The notes beneath the pieces are model-generated. The model had not been told where the DNA came from and did no database searches. It saw nothing but the letters and a program-made list of their open reading frames with translations. The translations under genes were made by a program, and so were the position numbers. 64,000 nucleotides of DNA, from assembly GCF_020991365.1 (NCBI RefSeq), contig NZ_JAJLRA010000002.1, positions 430,191-494,190 on the forward strand, read 5' to 3'. Below, piece by piece: positions 1 to 10,591 of the stretch; position 1 is the stretch's first letter; every line of letters starts with the position of its first letter. This DNA is from Streptacidiphilus sp. ASG 303. GTDB taxonomy: Bacteria > Actinomycetota > Actinomycetes > Streptomycetales > Streptomycetaceae.

Positions 1-2237
<2,237 letters not shown>

Positions 2238-2257
2238 TCACGCCGGCGGGGTGCCGG

Positions 2258-2611
2258 TCAGCTGAAGGAGTCGCCGCAGGCGCAGGAGCCGGTGGCGTTG
2301 GGGTTGTCGATGGTGAAGCCCTGCTTCTCGATGGTGTCGACGAAGTCGACGGTGGCGCCACCCAGGTAGGGGGCGCTCATGCGGTCGGTGACGACCTTGA
2401 CCCCGCCGAAGTCCGCGACGACGTCGCCGTCGAGCGAGCGCTCGTCGAAGAAGAGCTGGTAGCGCAGGCCGGAGCAGCCTCCGGGCTGGACCGCGACCCG
2501 CAGCGCGAGGTCGTCGCGGCCCTCCTGCTCGAGCAGGCCCTTGACCTTCGCCGCGGCGGCATCGGTGAGGATGATGCCGCTCTTCGCGGTGGTCTCGTCC
2601 TGGACGGTCAT
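2258..2611 (-). CDS. erpA: HesB/IscA-type iron-sulfur cluster insertion protein (ErpA-like)
   Basis: A-type carrier protein of 117 aa that delivers Fe-S clusters to apo-enzymes. The three family cysteines are present: C46 in PGGCSGLRY and C110/C112 in the terminal GSCACGDSFS. The family length is about 110-120 aa. I chose ATG 2611 (MTVQDE) because GGGAG lies 7 nt upstream; an in-frame ATG at 2617 is too close to that site, and longer upstream forms have no support. It sits near nadA, whose product needs a [4Fe-4S] cluster; that functional link is inferred. Identification is strong, since streptomycete orthologues are nearly identical. Confidence 0.93.
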   Translation of the reverse strand: MTVQDETTAKSGIILTDAAAAKVKGLLEQEGRDDLALRVAVQPGGCSGLRYQLFFDERSLDGDVVADFGGVKVVTDRMSAPYLGGATVDFVDTIEKQGFTIDNPNATGSCACGDSFS

Positions 2612-2907
2612 CTGCATACTCCCGGTTCTGACGACAGACTGCCGCCAGCGTGAACCGGCGGCCTCCCGGATGTATTCCGGGGTGGTCCCGGGGTCCGCGG
2701 CGCCGTGTCCGGCGGCGGCCTCCCCGCCGCTCCATGCTCGCACACGGACCGGGCGCGGTCACGGCCGCGCGGTCACGGCCGGGGACGGCGGGCGGGGCAG
2801 CGGGCGGGGCAGCGGGCGGAAGGGGCGGGCGGGGCCCGGACGGCGGGATCGCGCCGCGGACCGCGGAACGGCTGCCGGGCGGGGGTGCGGCGTGCCAGCG
2901 TGGGGGG

Positions 2908-3786
2908 ATGATCCTTCGACCGGTGCGCGACACGGAGGCCGACGCCGAGGCGGTGCAGGAGGTGTCGGACGCGGCGTTCACGGCGGCGTCGGCGGCCCGG
3001 GGCGAGCCCGTCCGGCACCCGGCCCCGGCGGACGGGGTGCGGAACCGGGCCAGGACCCGCCACCTGGCCCGGAACGACCCGCAGGGCTGCTGGCTGGCCG
3101 AGGAGGACGGCCGTCCGGTGGGGGTGGCGCTGTCGGCGCGCCGGGAGGGCACCTGGATCCTCGCCCTGTTCGCCGTGCGGCCAGAGGCGCAGGGCAAGGG
3201 CGTGGGCCGGACGCTGCTGGAGCAGGCCGGCCGGTACGGGCAGGGCTGCCTGCGCGGGATGCTCTGCGCCTCCCCGGACCCGCGGGCCGTCCGGCGCCAC
3301 CGCGCGGCGGGCTTCACCCTGCACCCGGCGATGGAGCTGCACGGCCGGGTGGACCGGTCGGGGCTGCGCGACCCAGGCGAGATCCCGGTCCACCCCGGCG
3401 GGCCGGCGCAGCGGCACCTGCTGGAGTCGGTGGACCGGCTGGCGCGGGGCGCCTCCCACGGCCCGGACCACGGCTTCCTGGCCCTGCACAGCGACGAGCT
3501 GCTGGTGGCGGACACCCTCGCCGGCAGCGGCTACTGCTACCGGCGCGGCGGCCGGGTCGTGCTGCTGGCCGCCACCTCGCGGCGGCTGGCGGCCCGGCTG
3601 CTGCGGGAGGCGCTGGCGCGGGTGCCGGACGGTGCGGAGGCGGAGGTGGCGCACCTGACCGCCGAGCAGGAGTGGGCGGTGGACGTCGGCCTGGAGGCGG
3701 GCCTGGAGCTGTCCACTCGGGGGTACGTGGCGCTGCGCGGCATGCGCCCGCCGTCCCCGTACGTGCCGCACGGCGGCCTCCTGTAG
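2908..3786 (+). CDS. GNAT-family N-acetyltransferase (tandem-domain type)
   Basis: A 292-residue acetyltransferase. The N-terminal GNAT domain shows the acetyl-CoA loop VRPEAQGKGVGRTLL (about residues 90-104), preceded by the usual beta strands. The C-terminal half (about 170-290) looks like a second, degenerate GNAT lobe without the Q/RxxGxG/A loop. Substrate unknown. The start is ATG 2908; upstream in-frame codons would add a low-complexity tail. There is no clear Shine-Dalgarno, but CAGCGT (2896-2901) ends 6 nt before the ATG, suggesting a leaderless mRNA. The last codons form the left arm of a bidirectional terminator. Confidence 0.85.
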   Translation: MILRPVRDTEADAEAVQEVSDAAFTAASAARGEPVRHPAPADGVRNRARTRHLARNDPQGCWLAEEDGRPVGVALSARREGTWILALFAVRPEAQGKGVGRTLLEQAGRYGQGCLRGMLCASPDPRAVRRHRAAGFTLHPAMELHGRVDRSGLRDPGEIPVHPGGPAQRHLLESVDRLARGASHGPDHGFLALHSDELLVADTLAGSGYCYRRGGRVVLLAATSRRLAARLLREALARVPDGAEAEVAHLTAEQEWAVDVGLEAGLELSTRGYVALRGMRPPSPYVPHGGLL

Positions 3787-3802
3787 GGGAGGCCGCCGTG
3801 CG
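3767..3802. terminator. bidirectional terminator overlapping a CDS 3' end
   Basis: A perfect 15-bp inverted repeat (3767-3781 and 3788-3802) has a 6-nt loop carrying the TAG stop codon (3784-3786) of the acetyltransferase gene. It separates that gene from the convergent decarboxylase gene. Confidence 0.75.
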
Positions 3803-3858
3803 GGGGCGGAGGGGGCGGAGGGGGCGGCGGGAGCGGCCGGGGCCGGCGCGCCGGGCGG

Positions 3859-5229
3859 TCAGGCCATGGTGCCGAGGATCTCGTGGACCATCTCCATGCT
3901 GGTGCCCGGGTGGAGGAAGGCGAAGCGGGCGACGGTCTCGCCCTCCCAGCCGGTCGGGGTGACGAAGCCGACCTGGCCGGCCAGCAGCCGCTGCGACCAG
4001 TCGTAGTAGTCCTGCGCGCCCCAGCCCTTGCGGCGGAAGACCACGGCGGACAGCTCGGGGTCGCGGACCAGCTCCAGGTGCTCGGTGTCCCGGATGGCCT
4101 GGGCCGTCTCGCGGGCCAGCCGCAGGCCCTCCTCGATCGCGTCGGTGTACGCCTGGGTGCCGTGGACCGCGAGGGAGAACCAGAGCGGCAGGCCGCGGGC
4201 GCGGCGGGTGAGGTGGTAGGCGTAGTCGGTGGGGTTCCACTCCTCGCCGTCGCCGGTGTGCAGCACGTCGAGGTAGGAGGCGTCCTGGGTGTGGACGCCC
4301 TTGGCGAGCCACGGCTTGCGGTAGATCAGCGCCGCGCAGTCGAAGGGGGCGAAGAGCCACTTGTGGGGGTCGACCACGAAGGAGTCGGCGCGCTCGATGC
4401 CGTTGTAGCGCTCCCGGACGGAGGGAGCGAAGAGGCCCGCGCCGCCGTAGGCGCCGTCGACGTGGAACCACAGGTCGTAGTGGCCGGCGACGTCGGCGAC
4501 GCCCGCCAGGTCGTCGATGATGCCCGCGTTGGTGGTGCCGGCGGTGGCGACCACGCCGATGATGCTGCCGCGGTCGTCGTCGGCCTCGATGGCGGCGCGC
4601 AGCGCCTCGCCGGTGAGGCGGTGGCCCTCGGTGGGGACGACCAGGGCCTCCACGCCGATGATGTTGAGCGTGTTGGTGATCGAGGAGTGGGCCTGGTCGC
4701 TGACGGCTATCCGCAGCCGGGCGCGGGCGTCGACGCCGTGCTTGCGGCGGGCGGTGTCGCGGGCGACGACGAGGGCGGAGAGGTTGCCGGCGGAGCCGCC
4801 GGAGACGAAGCAGCCGCCGGCGGTGGCGGGCAGGCCGGCCCGGTCGGCGATCAGGCGCAGCACCTGGTTCTCGGCGGCGATGGCGCCGGCCGCCTCCAGC
4901 CAGGAGATGCCCTGGAGGGAGGCGCAGGAGACCACCATGTCGAAGAGGAGGGCGGCCTTGGTGGGGGCGCAGGGGATGAAGGAGAGGTAGCGGGGGCTGT
5001 CGGCGGAGATCACGGCCCGGCTGAGGTGCTCGTCGTACAGCTTCATCACGTCCGCGGGGGCGTTGCCCCGCTCGTTGAGGAGGCCGTCGAGGTGGGCGCG
5101 GAGCTTGTCGCCGTCGCCGGGGTGGTCCAGCGGCACGGGGTCGTACTGCAGGCGTCCCCGCATGTAGTCGAAGACCAGGTCGACCAGGTCGGCGTCGTAC
5201 TGGTGCATGCGGTGCGGCGCGGCGGACAC
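3859..5229 (-). CDS. group II pyridoxal-phosphate-dependent decarboxylase
   Basis: A 456-residue cytosolic PLP enzyme of the glutamate/aromatic-amino-acid decarboxylase family; it releases CO2 from an amino acid to give an amine. The family signature SFVVDPHKWLFAPFDC holds the Schiff-base lysine (about K290). Also visible are the phosphate-binding SGGSAGNLSAL segment, the stacking/aspartate stretch WFHVDGAYGG, and the N-terminal FIPCAPTKAALL substrate-side loop. The amino-acid substrate cannot be deduced. Start GTG 5229 has AGAGGGG 5 nt upstream; GTG 5235 would overlap that site. The next gene upstream, in the same orientation, is an Lrp-type regulator that may control it. Confidence 0.88.
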   Translation of the reverse strand: MSAAPHRMHQYDADLVDLVFDYMRGRLQYDPVPLDHPGDGDKLRAHLDGLLNERGNAPADVMKLYDEHLSRAVISADSPRYLSFIPCAPTKAALLFDMVVSCASLQGISWLEAAGAIAAENQVLRLIADRAGLPATAGGCFVSGGSAGNLSALVVARDTARRKHGVDARARLRIAVSDQAHSSITNTLNIIGVEALVVPTEGHRLTGEALRAAIEADDDRGSIIGVVATAGTTNAGIIDDLAGVADVAGHYDLWFHVDGAYGGAGLFAPSVRERYNGIERADSFVVDPHKWLFAPFDCAALIYRKPWLAKGVHTQDASYLDVLHTGDGEEWNPTDYAYHLTRRARGLPLWFSLAVHGTQAYTDAIEEGLRLARETAQAIRDTEHLELVRDPELSAVVFRRKGWGAQDYYDWSQRLLAGQVGFVTPTGWEGETVARFAFLHPGTSMEMVHEILGTMA

Positions 5230-5600
5230 GGGCACCCCTCTCGGTGGCTGGCGCGGTGCGCGCGGTGGACTGCGGACGGTGCGGCGGGTGCCCGGGGAGG
5301 CCGGGGACCGGCGCTCCGGCGAGGGTCGGCGCTGGTCACTGGTCGCGTTCGCGTCGCCGGAGCGGTCCCGGGCCGGTGCGCCCGCGCCCGGCGTGACGCG
5401 GGGTGCGTCCGGGGCGCCCGGGGCGCTGCCGGACGGGGTTCAGCCTAGGCAGGGGGCGGCTCCGGGCGCGCGTCGATCCTTTGCACGGCGCGCAGCATTC
5501 GGGCGTGTTCGGCGGGTCGGCTGCAGGATTCCTGCGCGGGGGCGGGATGGGCCGGACGGGTGAGGGGTGCCGGGGCCGGGCCCGGGGCCGGAAGCGGCCG
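5230..5600 (-). promoter_or_regulatory. decarboxylase leader region with a 13-bp palindrome
   Basis: About 370 nt without a convincing gene between the decarboxylase and the Lrp-type regulator. It contains the perfect palindrome GCAGGATTCCTGC (5523-5535) and, on the minus strand, a possible -10 TAGGCT (5447-5442). This may be the decarboxylase promoter/operator region. No -35 stands out. Confidence 0.35.
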
Positions 5601-6092
5601 TCAGCCGATGAGGCGGGAGAGGACGACGGAGCTGCGACTGCGCTGCACGCCGGGCTCGCGGCGGATGCGCTCGATGACGGCCTCCAGGTGCCGCATGTCG
5701 GCGGCCCGCAGGTGGACGAGGGCGTCGGGGTCGCCGGTGACCGTCCAGGCGGCGACGACCTCGGGGAACTGGCGGAGGCTGGCGAGGATCTCCTCGGGCG
5801 AGGTGCGCTCGCGGCAGTACACCTCGACGAAGGCCTCGGTGCCCCAGCCGAGCAGCTGCGGGTCGAGGACGACGGTGAAGCCGCGGACCACGCCGCGGGC
5901 GCGGAGCCGGTCGATGCGGCGCTTGACGGCGGTGGCGGAGAGGTTCACCTCGGCGCCGATGCGGGCGTAGGAGGCGCGGCCGTCCTCGCCGAGGCGGCGC
6001 AGCAGGCGGCGGTCGACGTCGTCGAGGCCGGTGTCGGGCGCGGTGCCGAGGGGCGGGAACGGGCCGTGGCCGCCGGGACGGCTCGTACTCAT
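5601..6092 (-). CDS. Lrp/AsnC-family transcriptional regulator
   Basis: A 163-residue feast/famine regulator. A winged HTH (about residues 25-75) includes DDVDRRLLRRLGEDGRASYA and the recognition helix SATAVKRRIDRL. A C-terminal RAM/AsnC ligand-binding domain (about 85-155) includes WTVTGDPDALVHL. Such proteins form dimers or octamers and respond to amino acids. I chose ATG 6092 (MSTSRPGG), with GGGAG 9 nt upstream, over a longer form at 6164. Placement just upstream of an amino-acid decarboxylase in the same orientation suggests local control; this is an inference from neighbourhood. The 3' end lies 370 nt before the decarboxylase start. Confidence 0.88.
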   Translation of the reverse strand: MSTSRPGGHGPFPPLGTAPDTGLDDVDRRLLRRLGEDGRASYARIGAEVNLSATAVKRRIDRLRARGVVRGFTVVLDPQLLGWGTEAFVEVYCRERTSPEEILASLRQFPEVVAAWTVTGDPDALVHLRAADMRHLEAVIERIRREPGVQRSRSSVVLSRLIG

Positions 6093-6232
6093 GGGTTGCG
6101 GCTCCCGCTGGTCGGTGAAGACGGGGCGACACGCCCCGGGGTCCTTGCGATTCGACGCCCCCACCAGGCTAGTACCTGGGATTCCGTGCCGGGCGCACCG
6201 CGGTCGTCCGCGTCACATCGCCGGGGTGGCCA

Positions 6233-6275
6233 TCGTCAATCTGACGCGAACGCGTTATGATAGATAACGTCAGAT
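6233..6275 (+). promoter_or_regulatory. nadA promoter with nested palindromic operator
   Basis: A sigma-70-like promoter: -35 TCGTCA (6233-6238), 17-bp spacer, -10 TATGAT (6256-6261). Two inverted repeats share one centre. The inner is CGTTAT-N5-ATAACG (6253-6269), covering the -10. The outer is ATCTGACG (6239-6246) with CGTCAGAT (6268-6275), flanking it. The placement suits repression of NAD synthesis, for example by an NrtR- or NadQ-type regulator; no regulator gene is nearby. Confidence 0.6.
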
Positions 6276-6315
6276 AGACGAAAAGCCGTTGGCGATCGAA
6301 GAAGGGCACCGGCCC

Positions 6316-7500
6316 GTGACCACCACACCCGCCGCAGAGCCTCTGCTGGACGTGCAGCCCACCCCCCTCGCCCTGCTGCTCCTCGGCAGGGAGGCCGACC
6401 CGGCCAGCGAGCGGGGCGTGGAGTGCCCCGGCGACCTCCCCGCAGCGTCCGACCCGGACCTGGTGGAGCGCGCCCGCGCCGCCAAGGCCCGCCTGGGCGA
6501 CCGGGTCTTCATCCTCGGCCACCACTACCAGCGGGACGAGGTCATCGAGTTCGCCGACGTCACCGGCGACTCCTTCAAGCTGGCCCGGGACGCCGCGGCC
6601 CGCCCGGAGGCGGAGTACATCGTCTTCTGCGGCGTGCACTTCATGGCCGAGTCGGCGGACATCCTCACCTCCGAGCGGCAGCAGGTGGTCCTCCCCGACC
6701 TGGCGGCCGGCTGCTCCATGGCCGACATGGCCACCGCCGAGCAGGTCGCCGAGTGCTGGGACGTCCTCACCGACGCCGGCGTGGCCGACGCGACCGTCCC
6801 GGTCTCGTACATGAACTCCTCCGCCGACATCAAGGCCTTCACCGGCCGGCACGGCGGCACCATCTGCACCTCCTCCAACGCGAAGCGGGCCCTGGAGTGG
6901 GCCTTCTCCCGGGGCGAGAAGGTGCTCTTCCTGCCCGACCAGCACCTGGGCCGCAACACCGCCGTGCGCGAGATGGGCCTCACCCTGGACGACTGCGTCG
7001 TCTACAACCCGCACAAGCCGGGCGGCGGGGTGGCCCCGGAGCAGCTGCGGGCCGCGAAGATGATCCTGTGGCGCGGCCACTGCTCGGTGCACGGCCGCTT
7101 CTCGCTGGACTCGGTCAACGAGGTCCGCGAGCGCGTCCCCGGCGTGACCGTGCTGGTCCACCCCGAGTGCAGGCACGAGGTGGTGGCGGCCGCCGACATG
7201 GTCGGCTCCACCGAGTACATCATCAAGGCGCTGGACGCCGCCCCGGCCGGCTCGAAGTGGGCGATCGGCACCGAGCTCAACCTGGTGCGGCGCCTCGCCA
7301 AGGCCCACCCGGACAAGGAGATCGTCTTCCTCGACCGGACGGTCTGCTTCTGCTCCACCATGAACCGCATCGACCTGCCGCACCTGGTGTGGGCGCTGGA
7401 GTCGCTGGCCGACGGCCGGGTGGTCAACCGGATCCAGGTCGACCCGGAGACCGAGAGGTTCGCCAAGGCCGCGCTGGACCGGATGCTCGCGCTGCCGTAG
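6316..7500 (+). CDS. nadA: quinolinate synthase A
   Basis: Condenses iminoaspartate with dihydroxyacetone phosphate to quinolinate in de novo NAD synthesis; it needs a [4Fe-4S] cluster. The 394-aa length matches the long actinobacterial form. Family motifs are visible: GHHYQRDEVIEFAD, FCGVHFMAESAD, GCSMADMA, HPECRHEVV and VCFCSTMN, which include the cluster-ligand cysteines. GTG 6316 is preferred (MTTTPAAEP), with AGAAGGG about 10 nt upstream; a TTG at 6289 would add nine residues. The gene is read divergently from the Lrp-type regulator behind a promoter with palindromes, and ends before a strong hairpin. nadB and nadC are not in this window. Confidence 0.95.
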   Translation: MTTTPAAEPLLDVQPTPLALLLLGREADPASERGVECPGDLPAASDPDLVERARAAKARLGDRVFILGHHYQRDEVIEFADVTGDSFKLARDAAARPEAEYIVFCGVHFMAESADILTSERQQVVLPDLAAGCSMADMATAEQVAECWDVLTDAGVADATVPVSYMNSSADIKAFTGRHGGTICTSSNAKRALEWAFSRGEKVLFLPDQHLGRNTAVREMGLTLDDCVVYNPHKPGGGVAPEQLRAAKMILWRGHCSVHGRFSLDSVNEVRERVPGVTVLVHPECRHEVVAAADMVGSTEYIIKALDAAPAGSKWAIGTELNLVRRLAKAHPDKEIVFLDRTVCFCSTMNRIDLPHLVWALESLADGRVVNRIQVDPETERFAKAALDRMLALP

Positions 7501-7581
7501 CGGCGGGCGCCCGGCGGCGCGGACGCGCCGACGTCCGGTGTACGCACGGGACGGGCAGGACGCGCAGGACACGTCCAGGAC

Positions 7582-7624
7582 ACGCGGGAGGGCCCCGGCA
7601 CGCGGTGCCGGGGCCCTCCCGCGT
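7582..7624. terminator. bidirectional terminator, nadA / pspAA
   Basis: A perfect 19-bp stem (7582-7600 with 7606-7624) and 5-nt loop sit between the convergent nadA and pspAA genes. There is no U-tract, as is usual in streptomycetes. Confidence 0.85.
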
Positions 7625-7656
7625 CGTGTGGTGCCCGGCCGTGCCGGGGCCGGGGC

Positions 7657-7935
7657 TCAGCCCGGGATCAGGCCCCCGTCGCGCAGCAGCCTGCCGACCT
7701 CCTCCGCCGTGGCGTCCTCGTTCGGCAGGATCAGCTCGGACGGCTCCAGCGCCTCCGCGGGCAGCGGCGAGCCGCTCTCCCGCACCGCCGCCAGCAGGCT
7801 GCGCAGCACGCTGCGGAAGGCCTCCTCGTCGCCCCGCTCCAGCGCCTCCGAGAGCCGCACGTCCAGCGCGTTCAACCGGTCCAGGTGGCTCTCGGCCACC
7901 TCCAGCTGGCCCTCCCCCATGATCCGCACGATCAT
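7657..7935 (-). CDS. pspAA: PspA-associated protein PspAA
   Basis: A 92-residue protein starting MIVRIMGEGQ, the characteristic opening of the actinobacterial PspAA family that accompanies PspA. A helical middle (about 10-55) is followed by a short alpha/beta tail. Its stop lies 33 nt beyond the nadA terminator, and its ATG is only 10 nt downstream of the pspA stop codon, so the two genes are surely co-transcribed. Role: thought to work with PspA in phage-shock/envelope stress response; the biochemical function is not established. Confidence 0.85.
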   Translation of the reverse strand: MIVRIMGEGQLEVAESHLDRLNALDVRLSEALERGDEEAFRSVLRSLLAAVRESGSPLPAEALEPSELILPNEDATAEEVGRLLRDGGLIPG

Positions 7936-7945
7936 GACGGCGCCC

Positions 7946-8740
7946 TCACTTCTCGAAGCGGGTCGGGGTGTCCTGGGGGGCCGACTGCGGGTGCTGGCCG
8001 GCCTGGCCCTGCTCCAGGGCCTGCGGCGCCTGGCCGCCGGACAGCTCCGCCTTCATGCGGGCCAGCTCCAGCTCCACGTCGGCGCCGCCGCCGATCCGCT
8101 CCAGCTCGGCCTCGATGTCGTCCTTGCGCATCCCGCTCGGGTCGTCGAGGGCGCCGGACGCCAGGAGCTCGTCGATCGCGCCCGCCCGGGCCTGCAGCTG
8201 GGCGGTCTTGTCCTCCGCCCGCTGGATGGCCAGGCCGACGTCGCCCATCTCCTCGGAGATGCCGGAGAAGGACTCCGCGATCCGGGTCTGCGCCTGGGCG
8301 GCGGTGTACGTCGCCTTGATGGTCTCCTTCTTGGTGCGGAAGGCGTCCACCTTGGCCTGGAGCCGCTGCGAGGCGAGGGTGAGCTTCTCCTCCTCGCCCT
8401 GGAGCTGCTGGTACTGCGTCTGCAGGTCGGTGATCTGCTGCGTCAGCGCGCCCTTGCGGGTCAGCGCCTCGCGCGCGAGGTCCTCGCGGCCCAGGGAGAG
8501 CGCCTTGCGGCCCTGGTCCTCGTACTTGGCCGACTGCTGCTGCAGCTGCTGGAGCTGGAGTTCGAGGCGCTTGCGGGACGTGGCGACGTCGGCCACCCCG
8601 CGGCGCACCTTCTGCAGCAGCTCGAGCTGCTTCTGGTACGAGTAGTCGAGCGTCTCGCGCGGGTCCTCCATGCGGTCCAGGGCCTTGTTCGCCTTGGAGC
8701 GGAAGACCATCCCCATCCGCTTCATGATTCCGTCGCCCAT
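7946..8740 (-). CDS. pspA: PspA/IM30-family phage-shock protein
   Basis: A 264-aa peripheral inner-membrane protein that oligomerises on stressed membranes to preserve proton motive force. Almost the whole protein is predicted coiled coil (about residues 20-215), with the IM30 signatures ALDRMEDPRETLDYSYQKQL and KYEDQGRKALSLGREDLA, then a Gly/Gln-rich tail. I chose ATG 8740 (MGDGIMKRMGMVF); an internal ATG at 8725 (MKRMGM) is a real alternative close to the usual family start. The extended form to 8884 reads through the divergent promoter and is unlikely. It forms an operon with pspAA and is divergent from a DUF3043 membrane protein. Confidence 0.9.
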   Translation of the reverse strand: MGDGIMKRMGMVFRSKANKALDRMEDPRETLDYSYQKQLELLQKVRRGVADVATSRKRLELQLQQLQQQSAKYEDQGRKALSLGREDLAREALTRKGALTQQITDLQTQYQQLQGEEEKLTLASQRLQAKVDAFRTKKETIKATYTAAQAQTRIAESFSGISEEMGDVGLAIQRAEDKTAQLQARAGAIDELLASGALDDPSGMRKDDIEAELERIGGGADVELELARMKAELSGGQAPQALEQGQAGQHPQSAPQDTPTRFEK

Positions 8741-8921
8741 GAACCTCGGCGCCCCCTTCTCAGGCCTGCTGTTCTCTGGTTCCCACAGTACGGGCAGGGG
8801 GGCGCCTGACGCAGCGCACCTGCCTGCAACAAGCCTGCTACAGCGCGGGCGGAAGGGCATCGTCCGCACGACGGAGAAGGGCACTAGGGGTCGGGGCCCG
8901 ACACCACGTACTCTTCTCTAC

Positions 8922-9518
8922 GTGTTCCGACGCCGCTCCCAGGATGCCCCCGCCGCTGCCACCGCCCTCGCGGACGAGCAGGCCGCCCAGCCGCGCAACC
9001 CGCAGGCGCCCAAGGGCAGGCCCACGCCCAAGCGCAGCGAGGCCCAGGCCAGCCGCCGCACCCGCACCTCCGTGCCCAAGGACCGCAAGGAGGCCGCCCG
9101 CGACGCCCGCACCCGGATGCGCGCCGAGCGGGAGAAGCAGCGCCTCGCGCTGCTGAACGGCGACGAGCGGGCGCTGCCCGCCCGCGACAAGGGCCCGGTG
9201 CGGCGCTTCGCCCGCGACTTCGTCGACTCCCGCTTCACCGTCGCCGAGTGGTTCCTGCCGTTCGCCGTGGTCATCCTGATCCTGAGCGTGCTGCGCAACC
9301 CGGCGCTGCAGTTCGTCTCGCTGCTGATGTGGCTCGTGGTCATCGTCGGCATCGTCCTGGACTCCGTCCGGCACGCGGTCGTGCTGCGCAAGCAGCTCCA
9401 GCAGCGCTTCCCGAACGAGAGCCACAAGGGCGTCACCGCCTACGCGCTCATGCGCACCCTCCAGATGCGGCGCCTGCGGCTGCCCAAGCCCCAGGTCAAG
9501 CGCGGGGCCAAGCTCTGA
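8922..9518 (+). CDS. DUF3043 membrane protein
   Basis: A 198-residue actinobacterial protein of the DUF3043 family, function unknown. A basic, proline-rich N-terminus (1-75, with PKGRPTPKRSEAQASRR) precedes RRFARDFVDSRFTVAEWFLPFA and two membrane helices (about 108-150). A conserved tail ALMRTLQMRRLRLPKPQVKRG ends the protein. Start GTG 8922 matches the family and has no Shine-Dalgarno. TACTCT (8909-8914) ends 7 nt before it, so a leaderless transcript is likely. It is divergent from pspA and lies 5 nt before the methyltransferase start, so the latter two are probably co-transcribed. Confidence 0.85.
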   Translation: MFRRRSQDAPAAATALADEQAAQPRNPQAPKGRPTPKRSEAQASRRTRTSVPKDRKEAARDARTRMRAEREKQRLALLNGDERALPARDKGPVRRFARDFVDSRFTVAEWFLPFAVVILILSVLRNPALQFVSLLMWLVVIVGIVLDSVRHAVVLRKQLQQRFPNESHKGVTAYALMRTLQMRRLRLPKPQVKRGAKL

Positions 9519-9523
9519 GCACC

Positions 9524-10489
9524 GTGCCCGTCCCCTCCTGGCCGGAGGGGCGGCACCCGCAGCACGCGGGCCGCGCACTCCTCCCCGCCCCGGCCGCCGG
9601 CTTCGCCCCCGGCGCCGGGGCGTGGCTGTCGCACCTGGGCGGCCTGCGCAACGTCGTGCGCCAGGAGCTGGTCGCCCGGCAGCTCGCCGAGCAGCTGGCC
9701 GGCCACTTCGGCATCGGCCGGGCGGCCGGCGGGCTGCCGGCCGGCGGGCTGCCGGCGGGCGGGCTGCCTGCCGGGGGCCACCCCCTCGGCGGCCCGGCGC
9801 ACGGGCACCCGGACCGGCAGCTGCGGGTGCTGGACGCCGGATGCGGACAGGGCACCCAGACGCTGCGGCTGGCCCGGGCCGGCCACCTGGTGACGGGCCT
9901 CGACCCGGACCCCGCCACCCTGGGCGCCGCCCACGCCGCCCTGGCCGCCGAGGGGCCCGAGGTCCGGGGGCGGGTCCGGCTGCTCGCCGGCGACGGCCGC
10001 GAGTGCGGCCGCTGGTTCGAGCCCGGCAGCTTCGACGTGGTGCTCTGCCACGGCGTGCTGATGTACCTGCCGGAGCCCGGCCCGATGCTGGCCGCGCTGG
10101 CCCGCGTGCTGGCCCCCGGCGGCATGCTGTCGCTGCTGGTCCGCAACGGCGGCGCCCTCGCCATGCGGCCCGGCCTGGCCGGCGACTGGCGGGGCGCCCT
10201 CCAGGCCTTCGACGGCGGCGTGCGCTACACCAACCGGCTCGGCCTCGCGACCCGCGCCGACCGGCTGGAGGACCTGGCGGAGGCGCTGGACTCCATGGAC
10301 GTGCCGCTGCGGGACTGGTACGGCGTGCGGGTCTTCACCGACACCGCGCCCGACGACGCCCCGCTGCCCGCGGACGGGCGGCAGCTCGCGCAGCTGCTGG
10401 ACGCCGAGGAGCGGGCCGGCCGGGAGGACCCCTACCGGGGCGTCGCGGCGCTGCTGCACGTCGTGGGGGCCCGGCGCCCGGCGGTGTGA
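9524..10489 (+). CDS. class I SAM-dependent methyltransferase
   Basis: A 321-residue methyltransferase. SAM motif I is VLDAGCGQGTQTLRLA (about residues 104-119), followed by the acidic GLDPDP loop and the motif IV region SFDVVLCHGVLMYLPEP. The N-terminal LRNVVRQELVARQLAEQL helix is conserved in streptomycete orthologues. A tandem GGLPA repeat (about 69-85, 15-bp DNA units) sits just before the Rossmann domain and is probably a flexible insert. GTG 9524 follows the DUF3043 stop by 5 nt, implying translational coupling. Substrate unknown; similarity to tRNA-modifying CmoM/SmtA-type enzymes is possible but not demonstrated. Confidence 0.85.
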   Translation: MPVPSWPEGRHPQHAGRALLPAPAAGFAPGAGAWLSHLGGLRNVVRQELVARQLAEQLAGHFGIGRAAGGLPAGGLPAGGLPAGGHPLGGPAHGHPDRQLRVLDAGCGQGTQTLRLARAGHLVTGLDPDPATLGAAHAALAAEGPEVRGRVRLLAGDGRECGRWFEPGSFDVVLCHGVLMYLPEPGPMLAALARVLAPGGMLSLLVRNGGALAMRPGLAGDWRGALQAFDGGVRYTNRLGLATRADRLEDLAEALDSMDVPLRDWYGVRVFTDTAPDDAPLPADGRQLAQLLDAEERAGREDPYRGVAALLHVVGARRPAV

Positions 10490-10591
10490 CCGGCGGTCCG
10501 GGGCGGCCACCGGGCCGGGGTGGCCGCCGGGCGGGCCCGTCCGGCCGCCCGGGGTGATCACCGGGCCGGTCCGCGGGGTACGGTCCCGTGC

